Positions 24,449 to 37,700 of a stretch of 64,000 nt of DNA are shown one piece after another. How positions within the stretch are numbered: position 1 is the stretch's first letter; each line of letters begins with the position of its first letter. The notes beneath the pieces are model-generated. The model saw only the letters and a program-made list of their open reading frames with translations. It did not search any database and was not told the origin of the DNA. Made by a program: the position numbers and the translations under genes. The DNA comes from Anisakis pegreffii (lineage: Eukaryota; Nematoda; Chromadorea; Rhabditida; Anisakidae): NCBI GenBank assembly GCA_035041965.1, contig JAPYMA010001453.1:1-64000 (forward strand), written 5' to 3'.

Positions 24449-27400
24449 ATGTTATCTGCGTATAAGTCAAGGGATCGATGTTCCCTTCTCCTGTTGATAG
24501 TGGTCATAATCGCATTTTGTGGCAGTGGCCAATCATCACTTCTGCATCCATATGAATGTAAGTTATATGTCGTCGTTCTTCATATTTTGAACTGTTCCAA
24601 CTCTCAATAGCTCTCGAGTGGTCAAAATGTGATCCTTGAGAGTGATTCTGATTTCGTTGTGAGAAATAAGTGCATTGCGGTAAGCTGTGCGGTACAAGCG
24701 TCCAACGAACCGTTCAGAGATGCTAAATGAGAATACAATGGTGTTTTTGACCTCAGGTCTTGAGGCTCTGTTGAACATTCGATGGCTTTTCTAAGTGGGA
24801 TTGGAAGCACATTATTCTGTTTCTGCGAAAGGCGAAAACGAGAAATTATTCGAGGAGCATTATCACTTCATTTGATCGTTTAATCTGAATTCGCAATTAC
24901 TTTCCAATTAGACCAGCAACGTGAACTTCAGCCATGAGGTTCGTGATAACGTTAAGTCATTGCAACAATGTTCGTGATGACATAAGTTCGGATAATTGAT
25001 AAGCGAGGTCACTTCGACAAGACGAAGGGAGCGCATTATTGTAAAACCATTTCGGCGATGCATGCCACGCATACATAAATGCCACTATGTGATTTTACAA
25101 AACGCAAAAGAAGGGTGTGCAAATCGATGAATCAAATCATTCTTTGTGATTTACATATGCCAAAAATAAATAGATGATTTTCGATTCATTTGCAAGCAAT
25201 AAAATCTGTCATCTCGAATTGTTGCGGTGCACCATATCAGTTACTTTTTATTACACTGAAAGACGTCAATAAAAGTAGACATTAAATGCGATGTAAACGA
25301 ACAAGCAAGAAGAATGCTTCTCTTGCGAAAGTTATTTTTTGAAGTACTGATAAATAAGAAGAACGGTGATAAAGCGATTTTTTTGCAAAGCACTGCGTTA
25401 AGCTAGACTTTATGTTTTATGATCAATCACGTTGATTGTTGGTTGCTTCGTTAGAGACAAGAAAAGCTTTTGAAAAATACAATATATTTGAGAAATGGAG
25501 CACTTGGAATTGTGATGTGACGAAACAATAGAACTGCTAGCGATCGATTAGACTTTCTGAATTTCGAGATCATAAAATCCATCGATTCGTTGAGTTTGAA
25601 AATGATGTGTTTCGGTGTTTATTTTGTATTATATATCGAAACACAAAGCATTCATATCATACAAACACAGAAGCGAGGAGATCCTCCAAATAAGATATAC
25701 GAAAGTTAAGTTTCATCATCCGAATCGATAGTGCATGATATCCGTGTACATCTTACAAATGTACAGCTCAAGTACAGATTTAAAAGTTGATTTCACATAT
25801 CGCTTTGGTGTCACTTACGAATCGTCTCTCTCTCGCTTCTCTTTCGCGCTCCGTTGCGACAATGTGAGTACGTCAGGATGGATTCATTCACATTAACATT
25901 ACCGCATCATCTTCACGCATTACCATAATCGTAACCTGAGATGATTGCCCAACTCGTCAATCTTTCATTCTAGTAGAGAATGGCTCATCTCGGACTCTTG
26001 GAAATGAACCGTCTAATTACTCTGTGGCAATGATTCGGAGCAGATCAGTTCAAATAGCTCAAATGACTCGGAAACTTTGGTCAACTTGCAGATGAACATC
26101 AAAAACTGGCATCGAAACCCGACTCATTTCTTCCGGGATCAGTAGGCGAATTGGAGAGACGCATACCACGATACGTTGAACCACTGGATTACTTTATTCG
26201 TATTCGACCATATTTTCCGGAAAAAATCACAAACGCCGTAGCCCATAATAGTAGTATGTGCACAGTTTGTAACTGATTCATTCATTTTATTGCATCTAAA
26301 TATCCAGATCAAAAGTATAGCACTCGACAAACCAGTACCGAAGGTCACGATCAAGACGATTCAACGAACCAATCATAAACTGGTCTTCAAGAATGTCGGG
26401 ATTCCCGTTAATACATTAGCAAAGAATGTGAACCTTCCGTAATCCTAAATTCTGCTCAGTTGGCCTCGCGATCAAAACAGTCGTGTTATGTTCGCTTGGC
26501 GAACAAAAATTGTCGTTAATGACCTCCAGGCCTGATTAGCATTTGTCTTTAGCCAAAGAGAACTGGTCGTCAGTGAAGAAAGCAATTTGATCGACATTCC
26601 ACTGAACTATGATCGTGACCATGCATTAACAAGTCATCATTTTGATGAGAATGCGTTCAGGTCTTAATATGACATTCGACGGTATTTCAACATTCGTTTT
26701 CCGTGCGAATGAGCCAAGAATGAACGTAACCCTTCATTCGTCACGACTCAATTATACCAGCGTCAAGGTAATGCATGGTGATGGTAGTGTTATGGATGCA
26801 AATGCTAACTTCACATTCAACATAACACTTGAGCATATCGTTAGTTCTTCTGCTCTTCAAATCAGATGTTATAGAATAAGGCCTGTGTCAAGAATTCTTT
26901 TCGTCAAAAGTGACTGGAGGATAAGAACTGTGTTCATTTGTCTCAACAATGTACACGTTGATTGTCTAACAGTAAACAGAATTTACCGCAATGTTCTTCA
27001 TGTTCATCTCGATTCGAAGCAGCGATCAGAGTAAATGAAACAAGGAATCAATTTCGAAGCATAAGCATGAGAAGACAAGTCAAAGTCGAAGCATAAGTCA
27101 TTTTCAAGAGCTTTTCGTTGTTCAATTCCCATTGCATGAGAGCTTCTGTGCAAGAAGTCGATCATAATCAATTCAAGCAGTTTTCATGGTCTTTTCATTT
27201 TCAGATCATTCATCTTAAACAAGAACTTGTAACTGATGAAACGTACATGATTCAATTCGTATACAAAGGTGGAATTCACGACTATTTGGAAACTGGTCTT
27301 TACTATTCACCGGTTTGGATAGAAGGCGAAAAAATGTGAGTAATTGCTGTTCGAAGCAGCGATCAGAGTAATTGTTAAATAGGTAATTGTAACGGGTACA

Positions 27401-30400
27401 ATACGAATGAAACGGAATATTTCACCAGATGGAACTCGATTTTCACGCAGTGCTTCATACTGCAAACATTTCTTCTCTAATTTTTGAGCATTTGATGAAT
27501 TTATGACAGACGCTGGAGTTAGTTGAGCTTATGTCCACGCATAGGAAAGGAACAAACAGGTGTGAGCGAATACGGGAAGTCATCACAATATAAGTAAGTA
27601 CTTTTAATCACCTAAATCGCCTGCATGGCGAATACAAGCTGCAGAAATTGGATGCTTTCACATAAAAGCAGTTCGATTGGTTGAAAAGAAACCCCGTGGG
27701 GTGAGTTGGCAGGAAGCTGTGATTGCCTTTCTCATTTCTCCTTCACATATCAATCACTTTCCAGTTGTTTGTCTCAGTGAATCTGATGAATCGAAGTGAT
27801 TTTGCAGTTTTTTGCTCGCAACTCATATGGAACCGGCTCGTGCCAGATGGGTTTTCCCGTGTCTCGATGAACCTGCCTACAAGGCCGTGTTCCACATAAC
27901 GTTGATTTATCCGAAAGGTTTGGTGGCTTTGGCAAATGCCATGGAAAGACCTCCTGTTCCAGTGAAGTATGTCTTCATTAGTTCTCCAATAAGTCCCATT
28001 ATAATTCTACCTGTAGAATCTCCGGGAACTGGAACTGCAGAAAAATTTTGCGAACAAAATTAACTACCTTGATTGATTACTTGAATCCGTGAATCTAATT
28101 TGCCAAAAGCCCTTCTAATAACCTGTTCTCTACAGTTTGTGATGCTTAGATTTGACAAAAGAGTAGATATATCTATGTGATGATGAATGCACTGAAGTTA
28201 TTTGTTTTGGATTCTCAGAAAATTAGGCAATGATGAGACATTTTGAGTAGTCTTATAGCGACTGATTGCTTGATTAGGGTTGATATGGTTGTGGATTGAT
28301 GAATGAAACGATGGACGATCGTAAGGAAATTAGAAGGTAATGATATGATTATGATTCTTTGGTTACAGGAGTTTTCCTAACTGGGATGTGATTCAGTTTC
28401 CACCATCGTTGAGGATGTCCACATATTTGGTTGCATTCGCCATCGGAGACTACGAAAACCAGGAAACATATACTGAGGATGGAACCTTGGTAATTCACTG
28501 ACTTAATCGTGTCGTTGAGATTCGTTAAGTACAAGGAAGTCAAATAGATGGAATTATATTCAAAAGAAAGGAATGGAACAGAAAAAATGTGCATAATCGA
28601 AAGTTGAGATGATTTGTTGAAAAAATCCGTTGAAAATGGATTTTTTGTTCGGATATGAGGGAATAGCTCTAGTGAGTGGAACTCGAGGGGTGGATGAAAT
28701 GATAGCATGATGTATGAAAAGGATGGACTGTTGAATGATTGCACGATCGGAAGTATTGAAATGAGCGTGTATTCATTGTTAAGATTCGCATTTGGGGATG
28801 GCGAGGGCAAAAAAAATACCTCGAATGGGCAAAGACAATTACGCCGAAATGTTTATATCAACTCGGACAATACACTAACTTCAAATATCCAGGAGATAAG
28901 TCAGGTGAACTCGTTTTGCATCGATCCTTTAATTTATTACTTCAGCTCTCGAAATTGCTAACAACCATTATCTAGGCATAGTTTGAGGTTAATTCTTCAA
29001 TCGTACTGGATGATTCAGCAATATATTTTCCCATCAAGTACTTATCCGTAATTCAGTGGCCCCTCACCTCTCCCCCCTTAAGAGAAATAATATCTTTTTG
29101 GGAATTTTTCTCCTGATTGCCTGCCGATCTCGTTTGGATATTATATTGAGTTCAGCTGCCATTCTCATTTTTAATATCTCATGACTAGCGGTAAGAGTGG
29201 CCGTTGACTTATCACTTCTAATAAGCTTCGATATTGCTGTTCAAATGAGTAATGATTTCAGATCAACTTGGAATGCCTCAGTTTGTTGCTGGTGCCATGG
29301 AGAATTATGGTCTTATCATTTATAAATATCAGTATATCTCCTACAATCCGAAGGCACGTTCGAGTAGTTGTATTAGCGAATTTTAGAATTATATTTTCGC
29401 AGTGTAACCATATCTCACCAAAATCTGGTCACTTATATTTTTTGAATAGAGCCAAATATTTCAAACGGACCATCGAGGATGAAGTTGTTCAAGTACGATT
29501 AATTAGATAAATGGTTTTGGAATGAACATTTCTATCACTTCATGGAAAATCTTATCAATGTCGGTCGGAGAGTGTGTATTGTTTGACCAATTAAGGCTGA
29601 CAAATTGCACTTTAATCAGTTGCAAAAAATGCGATGAAAATGAAAGAATCCGTTGAGGATGTCGAATGAGCACCGCAAGGATCAGCGAATGAATGCATAA
29701 AGTTGCCAGCAGCGATGGTGCAAGCCGTGCCTATTTCAGGTTCATTCAACAAAGGTGAAAGAGATGGCCTCAGAGACGATCTGTCATGAGCTATCGCATC
29801 AATGGTTCGGTGACACGGTCACTGCGCAGTGGTGGAGTGACTTGTTCTTGAACGAGGGATTCGCAACCTATTTTCAGACTAAATCACAACTCCTCGCCGA
29901 GCCAGAACAAGCCGATTTCTTGGTTCGTTTTCCATTTTAGACATTTTGAGGTCGGACTCAAAAACTGAACAGATTATTGCTAGGCGTAAGAAATTACTTT
30001 ACGTATGAATCTATACAAATTTTGCTCGTTATGGAGAGATGCCATTTACTATTATATTTGCGTAATTTACATGAGATTTGTTCATTCACCCAGTGCCATC
30101 TTCTATGTTATCAATCACTTCACGGCCATCACACTTCGTTCGTCATAAACAGTTGGAAGCATTTTTCTTAGAATTCTCTGACAAAGAGTTTTTCAAAAAT
30201 GAATTTTCAGAACGGTCAATTTATGGTTAACACAATAGAGCCTGGACTAGCGACAGATGCGAGTATATCGTTATCGCATCCAATATACGATATGAACGGA
30301 CCATTCTTTGATCGTAAGTAGTTTCCTTTGCAATTTGAGGCTTTTCCTTGAAGCTTTTCTATCTAGAGCGCTCATCAAACGGTACGTTCTTGAGAGAAAT

Positions 30401-33400
30401 TTAGAACGCATGCGAAAAATATGCGTTTCAATTCTGATCTCATTCGATCGAGGTTGATTGAACGGGATGAGTGCTTAAGGCTCTGATGGGCGGTGGTCAT
30501 TGGATGTATAGCATTCAATTGAAGCTGTTTGTTTATCTAATCATCGTTCATCTGAAAACTCATACTTTGCCTTCAGCTATCACCTACAAAAAGGGTGGAT
30601 CCGTACTTAAAATGATCGAATCTTTCCTTGGCCCAAAAGTCTTCCGAGACGCGCTTCAGGACTACATCCACACGTATAAATTCTCGAACGCAAATCATAC
30701 ACAACTCTTTGAAATGTTCACAAAAGTAAGTCAACTCATTTTGTTCAGTTCAATGTTCCAATTTTCCAGCATTCAATCGAGTTGCATAAAAGTAACTTCA
30801 AAAAGTGTCCTATAATCAAATTCTAAGCTCCGAGTCCGAGGGTTTTGGGACTGATCTTAAAAAGACGACGAATCTGTTACATTGAATCGGATTTTGGATT
30901 ATTGGTCAACTTCTTGCAACATCTGCATCATCAAAATTCCTTGATTCAAACAACTCAATATCAGTAACATTTGTTGAATTTGTTGGACATTCTCTTTGAT
31001 AGGTACACTCATCCATGATTTCAGGCAGCCCAAAAAGCCGGCATTAAGGATTGGTGTGGTGAACCGATGGATATGAAGCGTTTCTTAGATCCTTGGTTCC
31101 TCCAACAAGTAAGCAGTGCTGGTAATTTCGATTTGATGAGTACGAAAATAAAGTTGTGGTTGTGTAAAAACATTGATCATTGCATCAGACTGAATTGAAA
31201 TTTTTGTTAGATAACTGTACATGCACCGTCCATTGGAACTTTATCAGGACAATAACTTTTGTTTTTCTGGCATTCCGAGTCTACTGTAACACATTATTTC
31301 ATCGGCACTGAAGCAGCTGAAAGAATCACAGTAGATTTCGGCATTAACATCATTAGATCAGAGTGAAAATCACGTCGGTGGATTAATTTAAGCGCAGAAT
31401 GATTTGGATTGCACGTAATTAAGTGGTGCAATAGTTTAAATGAAATTGTTGCTATTTGAAGTGCTTCCCAGTCGTAACGTTGACCAACAATAAGCCGATG
31501 AGTAATTTCACGGTGACGCAACAACCGTTCAACGAGATTTCACGTTTGCCCAACAATACACAGTACAATTATTCCTGGCCAATCCCGTTCTTTTGGAAGA
31601 ATTACAGAACTTATCATATCGATCACACAACTAAACTCAAATGGATGATACCAGGTTTATTTAATTTTCAGCTCTTTTCCCACTATCATTTACAATAAAT
31701 CGCCCCTTTGGCACTGAATTTAAGGCGAATGAATCAAATTGAATACAGTGTTGATCGTTCAGTTAATAGACCAATCAGTGATTCATCCCAGCAGATTATT
31801 AGTCAACGGTCTGGATTTGAAACGTCAAATCAATAGGATGCTGCAGATTGCAAACTCGTCCACGACTGATACTTAGGACACAAATAAGTCCTGGGTTCAT
31901 TTTTTCATAGTTTCAGCTCATGAAACTAGAAAATTTGGTTTCTTTGTGATTCGTATTAAGTGCAGTTGTATATCAACCGAAACGTAGGCTAATGCCAATT
32001 TTCCGGGCGATATTTTTCATTTTTATGTCGCAATTTAGGTGGTTACACTCTGTGGGCGATCTTCAATATGTGCTCTCACTTATTCATATAAACTTTTAAT
32101 TAGCCAATAATATCTTCCAGATTACTACCAATGTCCTTCGCACTCAGCATCAAAATCTGCACTGTCACCCAAACGTGAACCGACGAATTTTGCGCTACAT
32201 TGGGATTTGGGCAATACAGATTCAAAGACATTCATGCGGGTCGAATACGACGATGTTGCTTATGGACGACTTATGAAACAACTGAAAACGAGGCGTGACA
32301 AAGATTTTGGCATTGATGATAAAGTCATTCTGATTGCTGATCAGTTGGCATTTGCAAAGTTAGTCGAATTTATATAAATACATTGAACCAGGTCGATTCA
32401 AATTCCGAACAATGAAGCCTGATGTCGATATTACAGTTGAGACTAAACAGAGTTGTGACCTGTGACCCGAAGATCTGAAGTTAGTGATCTGAAGATCAGA
32501 AGCTGTGTAGTCATTTTATGTGTGAAATAATTAGCGTCTCAGCGACATTTTCAGAACAGATGACAATTGAGAAATGATGAATGTTGAGCAGCATGAGCCA
32601 AACTCGGGGGAACATATTCAGTTGAGAGTGGTTCAGGTGATCAGTGATGAAAATAAAAGTTTTAGACATAACGAAGAGCTTGGCAAGCCGTTCTCGTTCA
32701 AGAAAACGCTCGATTTGATTTCAACAATAATACCAGGCAATGACAGTTACGCAATATTCAAAATCACACAAGGTGTTATCGACAGAATGGAGAAATATTT
32801 CATGGATGGTCCGGATTATCCACTCTTTAAGGTATGTGACTGTTTAATAACTCATCCATTTAGACGTGCTCTTTATGAGTTTCGTAGTTATTAACATTGG
32901 ATCTTCTATTGCTCTTTGCACTATTATCATTTTCATGTCTATTGCAGAAAGGAATGCAAGAGTGGTTAACGGAAAACTACAAAAAATTGGGGTACACTGT
33001 TTCGGACATTTGGGATCCTGAGTGAGTTCGAACCTTTTCAAATAACTTTCATTTTTTGCCTGCAACCTGTTCTGACGATCGAATTTGCCACAGTTTTTTC
33101 ATTTAGCTGGGCGTATCATCGCTGTAATATTTCTCGATTCACGCTTTCAGTATGAGTCGATATCTGATGTTCCCGTATGCGATACGATACGAAGTCAATG
33201 GTTCAATTGAAAAAGCAAAGGAATTATTTGATGGATTCTTGAGGGATTGTAACGGTGTGAAAACTTCTATTGACGACTGCTCAAAGTTGGCACAGTTTAA
33301 TCGAAATCATGATTACTTCATTAGTGTTTTGACAATTATCAACCATCGACTTCATCTGCGTAATTTGTCGTTGTATTCATTGCCGTGATTGTTCAAGGGT

Positions 33401-34496
33401 GAAATTGCTATATATTTAAGAGTGAAACCTGACATACGAATTCCCGTATATTGTGCTGGAGTGCGATTTGGACCTCAATCAAATTTCGATGCCCTATTTC
33501 AATTCTATAAGCAACAGGAACGTGATGAGTACTATTTCTATCATGAATACTACGCAATGCTACAAGGACTGTCGTGCTCAAAAAGGGCTGAAGATATCAA
33601 ACGGTAAAATTTTTTGCTTGTTGCCCTCCTCAACTGTTATTTCCCATCCATATACCGTGGAGCTGTGGTTTGCGAACTCAGTGTTCATTCCTCAAAAATT
33701 TGTCGACGTTGAAAAAAGGGGAAAGCCCCATCGTTCAGTGTTATTCATTGAGTTTATCCGAATGATTTCAGGGTGATTCCACGTTCACTGAATGTCTTCC
33801 GAATGCCGCCCAATCCGAAATATTTCGTACCGCCATTCTCGTTCATAGCAGCTTATCCAGAAGGGAGTCAATTCATGGCTGATTACCTAGAAGCAGACTT
33901 AACTGAAATAATGAGCTCAGACAATTTCGAAGAATACTTGAAGTGGATGACTTCGACTTGGTACTCGAAAGGTCGATTCGATCAGGTAGATCTCTATCGA
34001 TCTCGGATCATTATCAAATCATGCATTATCTGAGTGTCGTAGTTGTGACTGAGAATAATAGTAATATTGAGAATAAGTATCAACTGTGCGATGTAAATTT
34101 ATAGCATGTGTTCTAACTATTAATCACCATTCTATCTGAATTTTTTTAGTGCAATAATTACTTTAAACTAATGAATGCTCCGAATGCTGAATACATTCAC
34201 CGCATTGTCACATTTCAGTCAGTTAGTTTGGTCTAATCGATGTTCTGTGAATTTGATTTTGATGAAGACGGCAACTAAGAAGTTTCCATTGATTTCAGTA
34301 TGTGAAGCTGCAACAAAAAATGGAAGCAAACTTGCCTAACCTGCACTTAGATCAAAAATCCACCAATGAAAAGAGAGAAATCATCGAAAAATATCACAAT
34401 CAAACGTCAGCGCAAGTAGAATGGTGGCAGAAGCATTTTCCGCATATCTGTACGTTATTTGCAGTTGCGATTGAAAGTATCTTTGAAATATTGTAA
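24449..34496 (+). CDS. M1 zinc aminopeptidase, module 1 (catalytically complete)
   Basis: Twenty exons in matched phase encode 1,000 residues: 24449-24557, 26092-26253, 26661-26839, 27205-27335, 27808-27966, 28369-28489, 28784-28904, 29262-29353, 29740-29922, 30211-30313, 30577-30725, 31025-31108, 31462-31654, 32121-32358, 32666-32831, 32948-33021, 33151-33294, 33421-33603, 33772-33985 and 34299-34496. A hydrophobic segment after a short N-terminus (LLLLIVVIIAFCG) suggests a signal anchor. IPRYVEPLDYF opens the M1 fold, FPCLDEP follows, and GAMEN is at about 338-342. The zinc site is HELSH (374-378) with Glu 397 eighteen residues on. The transition-state Tyr is in ITYKKGGSVLKM. The C-terminal half is ERAP1_C-like. 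Expected activity is removal of N-terminal amino acids from extracellular peptides. Intron 8 needs a GC donor after 29353. A donor after 34449 can replace the stop and fuse this module to module 2. Confidence 0.95.
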
Positions 34497-34724
34497 AGAT
34501 ATCATCGTGAATCAATCACGGCCAATCTAGTGAGTGACTATACAAGTAGCTCAAATGGTGGTCTGAAACTTTGAATAGAGCTAAGACCAAGGTGAGCAGA
34601 CACGTTTGATTACGATAGAAGCGACTGCTTTAGCGGTTTTCAAGTGAAGTGACCAATCAGCGGTAACTTCAATGAAGTGTTCACAGTTTTCAAGACGCTA
34701 TCAGTGATTCTGTTCCGTTTACAG

Positions 34725-37700
34725 CTAGAATATTCTACGATCACTTCGCACCAGGATCGCAGGATGTCGAATACTGGCTAGATCGTTTGCCAAAAGAGAC
34801 TTTCAAACCAACTTTATATCACGTCAAAGTACGACCGTATTTTCCCAGCTCGGCCAAATATGAGTGGTACAAAAATCTAACATTCGATGGATCTGTTGAT
34901 GTAAGTTAGTCAGCAAATCGATTCGCTAGATGAGATTTGTCAATTCCTATAGTGTAACAATGAAATGTATGCAAATACTCATAAAATATTTAATAATGAT
35001 AGCAACAGCATTCATATTCAACGACACTGTGTAACAATATCCAATGAATGATTCATTTAAATCATGAACTGATCACGATTTTGACATTGAACGAGTATAT
35101 GGCAACAATGTTCATGTCTCATCCATGGTTAGTATGAAATCCGAACGAACACTTAATTCCTAACAAAGCTTATAAATAATCTGGAGAATGATCTAGGATG
35201 GATCAAAAGATCATCAAATCCATTGTACTTGATGATTATCCGCAATGCCTGCTTAGATATGGATTTGTTTTCAAGATTTGTATGGTTCATAGCATGCAAT
35301 GGCATTGATAGCGATAATAATAGCAATACTAACTTCATTTGTACCAGTTTATGTGCACTAATAAGTGAAGTTTTGTTGATTTGCAGATCGACTTTGAGGT
35401 ATTGAAAAGTGTAACTGAAATAAAATTGAATGCACATCGTATGGTTATCGAAGCGGCAAATATCCGTCTAATTCAACGTCCTACAAATGTCTCATACCAG
35501 ATAGAATCCATTGAAAAGAACTTTACCAATGGTTAGATACTAAATATGTGATACAGAAACACCGATCGATACTTCGTCGAATGCACTCCATCCGAAGTCA
35601 CCGGCAAATCTTTTTTTAATGCCAACTAACAATGTGTGAACACAAAGTTGCGATGTTCATTTACATTACGAACAAATACTTGAAGAACTAACATTTCGTC
35701 TATCATTCCGAAATGATTCCGGCCTCAAGGTTCCAATCACTCGAAAATTTGAGATGGTTTTGCAATGTGTGACTGGAGGAGGGTAGAAACTAACAAAGGG
35801 AAGCAACTAAAATTCTAACTATCACTTCACGCCATCAGACAATTTGCGTTTTTGAAAAAAGAAAGTGTGAATTAGTTGTATATTCAAGCTTTCCTCATCA
35901 TACATTTGCCATCCGGTGTCAACATGGACAAATCAAGCCGATGGACGTTATCGATAAAATACATCGGTTTCATTTACCCACAGGCAACGAAGGGTGTTTA
36001 TTTGAACACGAACTATTTTGAATTCAATGGCAAGATGGCGTTAGTTGACTGCATCATTCTCATTTGTTCATTCAAACGCAATAGCTTCAGACCTTTTACT
36101 GTTGAAGCCACGATTGCTGTTGCAACATTAGCACTAGTACTATGAATATCATTGTTATTATCGGTTCCAATAATGTGATTGTTAAGCACATTCAGAATTA
36201 CACTGTCAGTTTCCGTATCAACCTTATTCATACTCCAGGTATATCTTCTCGACATTCTTTGAAAAAGGACCGAGTGCGCGATCGTTGGTACCGTGTTTCG
36301 ATGAGCCAAGCTTCAAGGCAAAATGGCAGTTGACAATTGATCATCCAGCCGATATGATCGCTCTTGGGAATATGCCCGATGAAGGGTTCACCGTCGCGAA
36401 GGACGATTACGGTTCGATAACTACTGATTTGTTTGAGCTAGTCGAACCAACGAGAATGCCTCTACTGAGCGTTTTTTTTTTCTGAATTCTTCAGTGATGA
36501 TGAAATAAAAGCGAAATGTTTCTAAGGAAATTATTTGATGTTGTGAAAGTAAACGACGGTGTATCAGTTGAAAATTCACAAACCATAAGTTAGTGCAGTA
36601 TATCAAAAATTTCTTGAATCCAGAAGATCCTGATTTTGAACTGAATTGCTTCGTCCTTCTCTTCAGGATGGGCAACGACGTACTTCCCACCAACTCCACC
36701 GATGTCCAGCTATTTGTTCGCAGCTGCCGTTGGTCATTTCGCATCGCTCGAGACCGTCTCAAAGACCGGAGTGCTTGTACGTGCATGGGCATGGACCGGT
36801 ATGGAGCGGTATGCTGAATTTGGACTGAAAGTACGATGATTGCAACTGTTGCTTTGTTTCATATTTTTGCTGGCAAAATGCAAACTTTCGGATGCCATTA
36901 AAATGGTATTTGCTCTAAAAACCAATCTTCGGTTGACAAAACACGGAAGAAATCTTATTTCAGACAGTTGCTGGAACGGTAGATTTCATGGCCACATACT
37001 TTGATTATCCATTCCCGATGCCGAAACTCGGTGAGCTTATTTGTATGACGCAAACAACGATGAATAGGCATTGAGTCTACAACGAAGTCATGAAATCGAA
37101 AGGAAACATCATCGAGTTTAAGAGAATCAACAGAGATCGAAAGCGATTTGAACTTTATCGTTGCATTGATTTTGTGCAGATTCGCATAAAATTGCGCTGA
37201 GGCATTCGGAAATTTGTGAATGTTCAAAGAGCAAAGAGAATCATTTCGTACTTAGATATGTAAGTGTGGACGAATGGATTACTGGACAAGCATTGGGAAG
37301 ACGCATAAATTAATGCGCATTTCATCAAAACTCCAGTCCACACTTTTATTATAACATACATAATCGACCACTTTAACAAATTCCAATTGATATGCATCAG
37401 TGTGTTTGGTGAGATCAGCGACAATAAACGAATAAGGAATGTTTTTTTTGCAGATGCCGTTGCGCTACCACAGTACACATCGAGGAAAGGAGCTGAAGAA
37501 CACTGGGGAGTTATGCATATACAGTATGAACGAGAACTGACTGATCCTCATTACACGACTGGATGGTTGTACTTCTTTGTGGCGAGTTTCTGTGCACATG
37601 AAACTGTTCATCAGGTATTCCACTCCATCTTTTGCTGCTTATTAATTGATTGTTGCCTTTATTCATTCAAACTTCTAATTTTTCTTGTCAGCCATATGCA

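Noticed and set aside
34497..34724. A separate first exon and start for module 2
   Set aside because: The two ATGs in the gap reach stops within a few codons, and no hydrophobic signal is encoded.
36013..36309. 98-codon minus-strand ORF inside module 2
   Set aside because: It lies antisense to coding exons of the peptidase, whose frame is supported by homology and phase.
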